Below are positions 56,849 through 64,000 of a stretch of DNA of 64,000 nucleotides, piece by piece (the stretch's first letter is position 1; each line of letters opens with the position of its first letter). A program made the translations under genes and the position numbers. The notes beneath the pieces are model-generated. The model ran no database searches. It was not told where the DNA came from and saw only the letters and a program-made list of their open reading frames with translations. The stretch is from Asparagopsis taxiformis (taxonomy: Eukaryota > Rhodophyta > Florideophyceae > Bonnemaisoniales > Bonnemaisoniaceae), in assembly GCA_030407315.1 (NCBI GenBank), contig JALQPE010001999.1:1-64000 (forward strand), written 5' to 3'.

Positions 56849-57574
56849 ATGCGCTTATTGCGCCACAGTCACACTATTCAGCGCTTTGATCTCGTTTGTG
56901 CCTCTCGCGTGAACACGACCGCTTACGCCACGCCATCATTGACAATGGACGAAATCACCGCCAATCTTCAAGTCCGACAAGCGCCCACAAGTTCCTACTT
57001 GTCTATATCCCCGCAGCGAGACCGCAATCACAATCCCATCGTTATTCTTCATGGCGCTTGCCTTCCATCCACCGTCAATGCCGCAGACATCGCCAACATT
57101 CTCAGTCCCGTCACAACCAATTTCGTGCTCGTCTACACCAATGCCGGCGTGTCGTCGACCACTCTGGCCGGTGTTCGTGCTTTCCGCGCTGCTTACGAAT
57201 CGCTCCCTCTTCAATTGCGCCAGCGCGTCTTGAAAATCGTAGCGCTTCACGTCTCATTCCTCCTCCGAACTCAGGTTTACGCCGCCTCCATTTGGATGCA
57301 ATGCGGCGAGTACTCCAAGCTCGTCTATTGCGACCTACTCGTCGACCTCGAAAAGGAGCTCGGTGTCGACTTTCTGCTGCTCGGTATCACATCTATCGAC
57401 ATTGAATACGATGAAAAAATGCGCTTCTGGGTCGGAAGGCAGCACGAACATTTGGATGTCGCGTCTCCCGATCCCAAGAACGCTCTACTCAATCTTGACG
57501 ATGTCAGCGTCTCGGCCGATAATCTCGACGCTGCCGCCGATGCCGCTCAACGCGCCGCATCGATAGAACCATAA
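56849..57574 (+). CDS. CRAL-TRIO/BCH-like domain protein
   Basis: The product has 241 residues from the first ATG, or 209 from the ATG at 56945 (MDEITANLQV), which I consider equally likely; the extra N-terminus is basic and could be a targeting sequence. The domain includes PIVILHGACLPS, FVLVYTNAGVSS, AYESLPLQLRQRVLKIVALHVSFLLRT and VYCDLLVDLEKELG, the pattern of the CRAL-TRIO_2/BCH domain, which binds small GTPases or lipids. The N-terminal CRAL-TRIO helical domain is absent. A short acidic tail follows. Its stop is separated by only 2 bp from the stop of the convergent MnmG gene. Confidence 0.7.
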   Translation: MRLLRHSHTIQRFDLVCASRVNTTAYATPSLTMDEITANLQVRQAPTSSYLSISPQRDRNHNPIVILHGACLPSTVNAADIANILSPVTTNFVLVYTNAGVSSTTLAGVRAFRAAYESLPLQLRQRVLKIVALHVSFLLRTQVYAASIWMQCGEYSKLVYCDLLVDLEKELGVDFLLLGITSIDIEYDEKMRFWVGRQHEHLDVASPDPKNALLNLDDVSVSADNLDAAADAAQRAASIEP

Positions 57575-57576
57575 TG

Positions 57577-59568
57577 CTAGATTGTTGCCATGCGTCTCAC
57601 GTACGATCGCAGCACAACAATACCCGCCGGCGTAACTCCAGAGATGCGTCCAGCTTCGCCCAAGCTCTTCGGCCGTTGCGCACTCAGTTTCTCGCATTCC
57701 TCGTTGGACAAGCCGTTCACAAGCGCATAGTCCAGTTGGGCTGGAAGTGCCAGTTGTTCATCGCGCCGCACTCGTTCAACTTGTGCCATCTGTCTCGTTA
57801 TGTGCGCTCGGTATTTACATTGCGCTTCAACGTGCCGCAAGCACTCACCGTCTGCAATCAATTCACTCAGTACGCTCCATTCCTGTCCAAATATTTGACA
57901 CACTTTTTTCAAGCTGATGCTCGTCCGAGAAGCCGCTTCGGCCAAGCTCATCTTCTGTTTCCCGTTTGTTTTTCCGCTACAGAATAGCTCACTAAATCCT
58001 TTCTCTTTCCACTGCGATGGCACTAATTTCACACTTTCCAACACATCCATGCTCCTCTCTACCATATCCTCCTTCTTCTTGAATGCGCTCCATCGCTGCC
58101 TGGAAATACAACCAACTGCAGCTCCGACCGGCGTTAATCTAGCATCAGCATTGTCCGGTCGCAAACATAGTCGAAATTCAGCGCGCGATGTCAGCATACG
58201 ATACGGCTCCATAGTTCCCAATCGTGTCAGGTCGTCCAGTAATACGCCAATGTACGCATCGCCTCGCCCGAGACGCAAGTAGCCGTCGCGTACACAACCA
58301 TGCGCTTCCCTGTCGGCATCGGCAATTGTAAATTGAGAGAGCCTCAGCGTTGCATTTATGCCCGCTACCAGCCCTTGCGCTGCTGCTTCTTCGTATCCAG
58401 TAGTGCCATTAATTTGTCCGGCCAGAAATAGACGAGGCAGTTGATGACATTCCAGATTTGGGCGCAGCTCACGCGGATCGACGTAATCATATTCAACTGA
58501 ATAGCCCGGAATAGCGATCTCGGCGCGCTCCATCGCCGGTATAGAATTTACAATCTTCTGTTGAATTTCTGCAGGCAGTGACATGGAAATGCCAGCAGGG
58601 TACACCAGGTCCGAATCAAGTCCCTCAGGCTCGAGCCACACAATATGCCCATCTCGGTCTCCAAAGCGCAATACTTTGCTTTCAAGACTCGGGCAGTATC
58701 TCGGTCCGTTATCACATATGGATTGTGGGTTCTTCCCAGCTGCCAGCGCAGCTCGAACAATGTCATGAGTTTGTTTGGTGGTTTTCACCTGATAGCAACT
58801 GACCATGCGCCGCTGGTGCAAACTATGGTTCCCATTGGTTAGAAATGAGAAATAAAGAGCATCAGCCTCGGAACGTTCCTCATGCAAACCAGTAAAGTCG
58901 ATGGAATTGGCCCAGATTCGTGGTGGAGTACCGGTCTTCATGCGCCCAAGTTTAAGTCCTGCACCGCGCAATGCTTCAGCGATACCCACTGATGAAACAT
59001 CACCTCGACGACCGCCATGTTCTGCACAATCGCCCACAAACATCTTGCCGTTCAGGAACGTGCCAGTGGTCAAAACAACAGCTCCAGCTCGAATCTCCGC
59101 GCAAGCACCCGACTGTGCATTGGTGCGCACGCCGAGCACGGCATTTCCGTCAGTGATGAAACGCTCCGCACTAGCCTCGATAAGCGTCAGAGACGCGTGC
59201 TGCGAAGAGCGCAATGCATCGTTGACGGCAGCTTTATACAAACGACGATCGCATTGTGCACGCGGCCCGCGCACGGCCAGTCCGCGCGATGCATTGAGCG
59301 TTCTGAACTGAATGGCTGCCTCGTCGGCGGCACGAGACATGATGCCATCGAATGCATCGATCTCTCGAACGAGATGGCCTTTGCCGATGCCGCCGATGCT
59401 AGGGTTACAACTCATGGCGCCGATCGAATCCAGACGATGGGTGAGTAGCGCCACTTTGGCACCCATTCTGGCGGCTGCCGATGCAGCCTCGCAACCTGCA
59501 TGCCCGCCGCCAATGACGAGTACGTCATAGACGGGCGAGGCCAAGTTTCGAGCTGCGACGACGCTCAT
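57577..59568 (-). CDS. MnmG: MnmG/GidA (MTO1), organellar tRNA wobble modification
   Basis: The product has 663 residues from the ATG at 59568 (MSVVAARNLASPVYD). FAD-binding VLVIGGGHAGCEAA starts at about 16, followed by SIGGIGKGHLVREIDAFDG, NASRGLAVRGPRAQCDR, TGTFLNGKMFVGD, KTGTPPRIW, the late signature QINGTTGYEEAAAQGLVAGINA and the C-terminal helical domain ending with GVTPAGIVVLRSYVRR. The length matches bacterial MnmG and mitochondrial MTO1. With MnmE it installs the aminomethyl or carboxymethylaminomethyl group on wobble uridine 34. The N-terminal extension before the Rossmann fold is short, so targeting is weakly supported. The MnmC2-like enzyme at 11563 acts later in the same pathway. 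Confidence 0.95.
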   Translation of the reverse strand: MSVVAARNLASPVYDVLVIGGGHAGCEAASAAARMGAKVALLTHRLDSIGAMSCNPSIGGIGKGHLVREIDAFDGIMSRAADEAAIQFRTLNASRGLAVRGPRAQCDRRLYKAAVNDALRSSQHASLTLIEASAERFITDGNAVLGVRTNAQSGACAEIRAGAVVLTTGTFLNGKMFVGDCAEHGGRRGDVSSVGIAEALRGAGLKLGRMKTGTPPRIWANSIDFTGLHEERSEADALYFSFLTNGNHSLHQRRMVSCYQVKTTKQTHDIVRAALAAGKNPQSICDNGPRYCPSLESKVLRFGDRDGHIVWLEPEGLDSDLVYPAGISMSLPAEIQQKIVNSIPAMERAEIAIPGYSVEYDYVDPRELRPNLECHQLPRLFLAGQINGTTGYEEAAAQGLVAGINATLRLSQFTIADADREAHGCVRDGYLRLGRGDAYIGVLLDDLTRLGTMEPYRMLTSRAEFRLCLRPDNADARLTPVGAAVGCISRQRWSAFKKKEDMVERSMDVLESVKLVPSQWKEKGFSELFCSGKTNGKQKMSLAEAASRTSISLKKVCQIFGQEWSVLSELIADGECLRHVEAQCKYRAHITRQMAQVERVRRDEQLALPAQLDYALVNGLSNEECEKLSAQRPKSLGEAGRISGVTPAGIVVLRSYVRRMATI

Positions 59569-60046
59569 GTGCACATGCGCTGACGAGTTGAAGCTAACAG
59601 TGCTGGGACAGGCAGGATATCTTTGGTACACTGCGCAAAATTTGATTTACGTGCAGTCACACGCCACGGCGCACGCTCATTCACGACCATCTCGACTCGT
59701 GCTCACGATCTCGCTTAGACCGTTTACTTCAACTAACCAACCAACCGTTTCCTTTGCACATCCATCACTCGCACAGCCAGCCAGGCTGCACCACCTTCTT
59801 AACATGACACGCCACACCGTCATCGTGTCCGCAATGGTCCCAACGCACGTGCTACTTTCTATATCGTCCAAACAGATTGAATGCACCTCTGCTACTAAAT
59901 TGTCCGACTAAGTGAACATTCCCCTACTAGCTAGCTAGCTCTCCACCAAAACCTCCTCCGTAATTGATCTCCTTCATGTCGTAACGCTGTGAGACCCGCA
60001 TCAACCGATCATCCGTTCACACCAGTTGACAGTAGCCCAACACACA
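59569..60046. other. Divergent intergenic region, no gene assigned
   Basis: About 480 bp. A small plus-strand frame (ATG at 59804) exists but has no recognised content. (CTAG)-like CTAGCTAGCTAG lies near 59928-59939. A C-rich stretch precedes the ATG at 60047. Confidence 0.4.
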
Positions 60047-60808
60047 ATGGCCTACGGCATATCCCCAGTACTCGCGTTTCCGCCCACCCTGCCACACCCA
60101 CCGCTACCATCCTATGTCCCGTTCATGCCGCCACCGTATAATCTGACTTCAACTTTGCCCCAACCAACCCCAATCTATCCACACTCGCAACACTCCAAAC
60201 CGCCTGTACTGCAGCCAATGATCCCACCAACGCACCCGCACCAACGTTCACAACCCGCATTCATCTCCCCGACGTATGTCGCCCAGCCGCAACCTGCCCT
60301 ACCGACCTACATGTCGCAACCGTACATGCCACCGCAACAGCTGGTGCCAACCATGCCCATCATGCCCGCATATTCGCCCGTACCAATGCCCCAACCGTTA
60401 GCGTACATTCCCACTATCACGCCAACTAAACATCGGCTGTATTCGCAGCCTCTGCATCCCATGCCATCTTACATGTCGCCGTCGTACTATGCGTCGATTC
60501 GCCCCCAAAAGCGCGCTCATTTCCAGACACCGCATTGGTACACGCCAATGCACAACACATATTCGTCTCAGCGATGGTTCACGCCTTGGTATATGATACC
60601 ACCCACTTCCATGCCGTTGTCTTCTGCAACACCCAATCGGCAGCAGTTTGTGCAGGCACCCATGCTGCTTTATCAATACTCACCGCGTGTAGAGTACAGC
60701 GCTGCTATGGCGTTGCCGTCAGTGTATCCGCACAACAGAGCACTATTGCAACCGATTGTTCAGCAGCATTGGCATCAGCAACCATTCGCAACCGGTCTGC
60801 GCCTGTGA
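60047..60808 (+). CDS. Pro/Tyr/Met/Gln-rich protein
   Basis: The product has 253 residues from the ATG at 60047. It is dominated by Pro, Tyr, Met, Gln, Ser and Thr, with many short PxxP and MP-type motifs (FMPPPYNL, YMPPQQLVPTMPIMPAY, YMIPPTSMPL). There are almost no acidic residues, no cysteines, no signal peptide and no membrane segment. Such composition suits an intrinsically disordered, possibly RNA-associated or condensate-forming protein, but no family is recognised. GAATAAAAG about 50 bp after the stop (near 60858) could be a polyadenylation signal. The composition could also come from a spurious C-rich frame, so confidence is moderate. Confidence 0.5.
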   Translation: MAYGISPVLAFPPTLPHPPLPSYVPFMPPPYNLTSTLPQPTPIYPHSQHSKPPVLQPMIPPTHPHQRSQPAFISPTYVAQPQPALPTYMSQPYMPPQQLVPTMPIMPAYSPVPMPQPLAYIPTITPTKHRLYSQPLHPMPSYMSPSYYASIRPQKRAHFQTPHWYTPMHNTYSSQRWFTPWYMIPPTSMPLSSATPNRQQFVQAPMLLYQYSPRVEYSAAMALPSVYPHNRALLQPIVQQHWHQQPFATGLRL

Positions 60809-60855
60809 TGTAAAACCTTTGTACGATGTTTATACGACTATCTAAATAGAGTTGT

Positions 60856-60864
60856 ACGAATAAA
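60856..60864 (+). terminator. Candidate polyadenylation signal
   Basis: GAATAAAAG about 50 bp after the stop of the Pro-rich gene fits an AATAAA-type signal. Whether this organism uses that motif is not known from the window. Confidence 0.35.
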
Positions 60865-60918
60865 AGCAGTTTATCACACGCCGCTTTCCGACAGCGTTTA
60901 CACTGCATTAATCATAAA

Positions 60919-62934
60919 TCACGCATGGGAATGAGGATACCGCCATACGTTACTACTCCCATGAAGGTCTTCGACTTCATTGTGATTTCGGCCATGCTCC
61001 GGCGTTTGATTTCCAGGTTTCCGCTCTAGATACTCACTCGCCCAGCCCGTTGAAAACGCCGGCAGTCCATCCATATGGCTGGCTTCTCCTGGAATCCCGA
61101 GTTCCTTACAAGCCAACCTAGTGGCGCACACGCCGCTCCCCCGACACGTCTTACCCTTATTCAGCGTATATCTTCTCAGTAATTCGCGGTTTCTATCCTC
61201 TGCGATTCTTTTACCGACTGCACGGTCTGATACTTCAAATGCTGCATATCCATACAACATGGACCGTACGTTCTCATCCAGGTCATCGATACTGTCCGAC
61301 GAGCTCAATGCCAGTAGCGAAAGTCCATTCAGCATTGCGATGTATATACGTTCCTTGGTCCAAAGGTGGGAAAAGCATGCTAGTAAACCCGACCATCCAA
61401 AAGTCCATCGAGCATTCCGCCCGTCTTCATAGATCAAATCCACCAATTGTGCATACTTTTGCTCGAACCTCACGATGATCATGCTCGCCGAGGCAAGCTC
61501 ACCCGCAAAGTTGATCAGCTGTGCATCAGATAGAAATACTGGACGGTCCAAGTGCGTTCCAATATCCTGTGCTATTTCTTGCCATGCGCTCAGTGATGGA
61601 AACAGTACTTCTTGATTTCGACCAGCAATTCGCAAATGAGTACGCACCTCTTCGTACACCTCCTCGAACCGCACGGTATCGTACCATAAACCAGACATCC
61701 GATTTGGTTGTCGCATAGTTTTTTCTTGCACCATGACGGCGATCCCCCTCGCATCACTTAAATTAAACAGAGGTGGTAATGTTGCCCCGTGTGAGTCTTG
61801 CTGACCTTCAACACCCCCATCACGTTCTTTATCCCATCCATACTTTGTAAGGCAAGTAGCCCACTCTTCTTTTGAAGTTACGACCTTTCCAGTATCATCG
61901 TCAACGACATCCCGATCAATGGGCCACGCGGGATCTAGTGATCAAGGTCAATTATAAACAAAAAAAGGCGGATTAGTGGAAAAGTTGATGGTGATGGCCG
62001 CTCGTGGCAAACGTATTGTGGTACACGTACCGGACTCTAAAAGATTTGCCGCCAGCACATGACGTGTTTCGCGAGAGCACCTGAATTGTTTTGGTTCTTC
62101 TAGACTATTAGCGGGAAGTCCAAGAAGGAGGATATCTTGTGTCCACCATGCTCTCCACATTGCGACAGCCCATGCTTCGTATTCGATATTCCTGCCATCT
62201 GTTCGTGATGCAGAATGAACAGCAAAGAAAGGGTTTAGAAAAGGTGTGGACTTCTTCCAGTCATTATCAATGAGTCGTTCAGAGATGCGCAGTCTCGTCA
62301 GACCTTGTATGCATAGGTTTTTGTTCTCCTCTGAGAGTTTGTTCTTGGAAAGAGTACCATTTGAGCCGGCGTGTAGATCATCAATACCGTCAGAAGTGCA
62401 TAACGGAAAATGCCGCCCAAAATTTGTCTGAACTTTAACGAACATCGGATCCAGCTTTCGTAAAGCATAGAATTGAAGCCATCCCCGCACGTTTCGTGCC
62501 ACATGCCACAGGTTGAATACAAGCAGTACTAGAACAGTAGCAACTTCGTCTTCACGTCCGCTTTCAACTCCTTGAATTGTGAAAACAGTGAGCGAGATTG
62601 CGAACAGCAAGCCGGAAGAGTAAGCCAACAGCAAACAAGCAGATGAAAGTAGTAAGCGACGAGCAACTTGATCTCGCGTACGATATGTGCCATCGACTGC
62701 GTCAAAAACGGCAACAATAGCCCAGGGGAAAGAAGAAGCTACGGTGACAAACAATCCCCACCAACCGCTGACAAATTCCCGCAATGATCCGGTGTTATCT
62801 TCGGCGGAAGATTCTTGGCGAAGGGTCGCTGGGAAAGTTTCATTTTCTAGAGGAACAGATGAGGACAACTGAAAAAGGCATAGGGAAACAAGCACTACAA
62901 TAAATTGCGAGAAGAAACGACTGTGGGGAGACAT
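60919..62934 (-). CDS. Unknown two-exon membrane protein
   Basis: Exon 1 is 62934-62031 and exon 2 is 61934-60919, with a 96-nt intron (GTACGT...CACTAG) joining LLES|DPAWPIDRDVVD into 639 residues. The intron is inferred because the sequence between the two frames reads as good protein (SKEEWATCLTKYGWDKE) directly up to an AG acceptor, and its length matches other introns here. The start at 62934 begins a signal peptide (FIVVLVSLCLFQLSSS). Residues about 45-165 hold three or four membrane segments (WWGLFVTVASSFPWAIVAV, LLLSSACLLLAYSSGLLFAI, VATVLVLLVFNLWHVA). The rest is soluble and contains CRGSGVCATRLACKELGIPG near 560. No family is recognised. The arrangement suggests a membrane-anchored protein with a large cytosolic or luminal domain. 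Confidence 0.7.
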
Positions 62935-63531
62935 TATATTTTGGGGCCTAGACCTAGACAGGGAGACGAACTGGTCGAAAAAGACAATACATTTACACAT
63001 TTGACGACAGCAAGCTATAGTGTCTGGTTTGCTACATGCAATTCGGTGAACGACTAGGAGATGTTTTTGTGGGAAAAAAGTGGTGCTTTGCATAACCAGA
63101 GCTGGTGAAATTGTTCATGCGTGGAAACAATACGATATGCGTTACACATAATGTGCATCTAAGTATCACTGTGTAGGCAGTATTCACCTGTAGCTTGTAC
63201 AATTGCTGACGTCATTGTATATTCTTCATACCCCAATATATTCCTTATACCACAATGTAAGAATCTTTATGAATCAGCGCACGAGATGATTTTAGAGCCC
63301 TAAAAAGACCAGTCTTGGCAACTTGACAAAAAGCACAAAGGCAATGCAAGCGCGTCAAATTGCTACCAAGCTTGAAAATTCAATTTGACCGAAAGCACCA
63401 AACGCTTCATGAATTGCATTACCATCCGATGCACCTATTGATAATATGTGGCGAGCCAACTTGATCCAGACTTGGCGATAAATAGCTGATCACAGTGTTC
63501 GACACGCGTTGTTGGCAGCAACGACCTCAAG
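62935..63531. other. Divergent intergenic region
   Basis: About 600 bp. The frame of the minus-strand gene is open for another 53 codons upstream of its chosen ATG. Imperfect repeats of CATTGTATATTCTTCATACCCCAAT and TATATTCCTTATACCACAAT type occur near 63215-63260. No gene is seen. Confidence 0.4.
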
Positions 63532-63831
63532 ATGGACGTCCCCTTCCTTGCAGAAATTGTCTACTGCATCTCCATCACCTATTTGGTCGCAACGGTCATT
63601 GTGTGCAGCAGAGAACAAATCAATCTGGATGCACACCGACACTCTAGAAGCTCAATGCAGAGTACGCCTTCCCTCCTCCACAAAGCCCTCACATTAACGA
63701 CACCAGTCCGTCGTGTAGTCGCTTCACAGGTAATCGACGCTTCCACAGAGGTGCGTCGCGTGGCTGCAGATTCATGGGAACATCAACCCAACTGCAATTG
63801 GCTGGTAGGGATGCAGCGAGACAACCGCTAG
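63532..63831 (+). CDS. Small ORF with N-terminal membrane segment
   Basis: A frame of 99 codons starts MDVPFLAEIVYCISITYLVATVIVC, one hydrophobic segment, followed by a basic Ser/His-rich region. It may be a complete small membrane protein, or the first exon of a gene that continues to the right: a CACAG|GTAATC donor-like sequence lies near 63725-63735. No family is recognised. The window ends 169 bp after the stop. Confidence 0.35.
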   Translation: MDVPFLAEIVYCISITYLVATVIVCSREQINLDAHRHSRSSMQSTPSLLHKALTLTTPVRRVVASQVIDASTEVRRVAADSWEHQPNCNWLVGMQRDNR

Positions 63832-64000
63832 TGGTCGGTTGCGATCGCTTCCGAAAAGGGAGGCGTATTGCAAGATTGTGGCTGCGCCAGTATAAAAACT
63901 GAAAGGCTGGAAGCTCTATATTTAGTCGAGGGATGGACAGACATCTATTCTGTGAAATACACTGATTTAATACACTGATGGAGCTTCTCTGTACTGTTCC

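Noticed and set aside
1..64000. tRNA, rRNA or snoRNA genes
   Set aside because: By-eye search for T-loop and A/B-box patterns gave nothing convincing. A covariance search would be needed to exclude them.

Overview
This is a eukaryotic nuclear window. It is gene-dense and intron-poor, with a repeat-rich left part (about 1-11,400) and a compact gene island (about 11,400-63,800). Eukaryote-only genes include calmodulin, CLF1/Crooked neck, NAT10/Kre33, TFIIE-alpha, ribosomal protein uL5/RPL11, an OCRL-type phosphatase, YIF1 and a SUN-domain protein. They sit beside organelle-type genes with N-terminal presequences: TsaE, MnmG, an EngB GTPase and an MnmC2-like oxidoreductase. Most genes are single open frames. 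The four genes for which I can define introns have short GT-AG introns of 82-105 nt. Few introns, tight gene islands separated by transposon-rich DNA, and organellar bacterial-type genes fit a red alga, possibly a florideophyte of the Chondrus type. That assignment is inference and was not tested.

Left part. Positions 280-3731 (minus) hold a broken Plavaka/KDZ-like DNA transposase spread over several frames. Positions 3732-5806 hold degenerate repeats, a perfect 38-bp palindrome, a 24-bp repeat and a 43-bp satellite of 11 copies that abuts a 5'-truncated Ty1/copia polymerase (5807-6913) and its candidate 3' LTR (6959-7425). Then come a fragment duplicated from the 5' end of a downstream gene (7640-7938), a secreted cysteine-rich protein gene, a 163-bp direct duplication and a decayed unknown frame.

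Gene island. In order: MnmC2-like FAD oxidoreductase (+), unknown membrane-anchored protein (+), guanine deaminase-like (-), CLF1 (-), TsaE (+), OCRL-like 5-phosphatase (-), YIF1 (+), a possible plastid protein (-), a large ARM-repeat protein (-), unknown (+), Regnase-like NYN nuclease (-), F-box/LRR-like (+), calmodulin (+), SLP1/SUCO-like SUN protein (+), ataxin-7/SGF-like zinc finger protein with polyQ (-), C2H2 protein (+), Mn/Fe-SOD (+), TFIIE-alpha (-), uL5 (+), PPR-EngB fusion (-), FKBP-like (-), TauD/TfdA dioxygenase (+), NAT10 (+), PLC-X protein (-), CRAL-TRIO/BCH protein (+), MnmG (-), Pro-rich protein (+), unknown two-exon membrane protein (-) and a small membrane ORF (+).

No single pathway unites the island, but RNA modification and translation are well represented: TsaE (t6A), MnmG and MnmC2-like (wobble uridine), NAT10 (ac4C), EngB (organellar ribosome assembly), uL5 and CLF1 (splicing). 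Many neighbours are convergent or divergent with very short gaps, and one convergent pair shares its stop codons in a single CTAG. Several starts are set at the first ATG inside a longer open frame; each such choice is explained in the entry.
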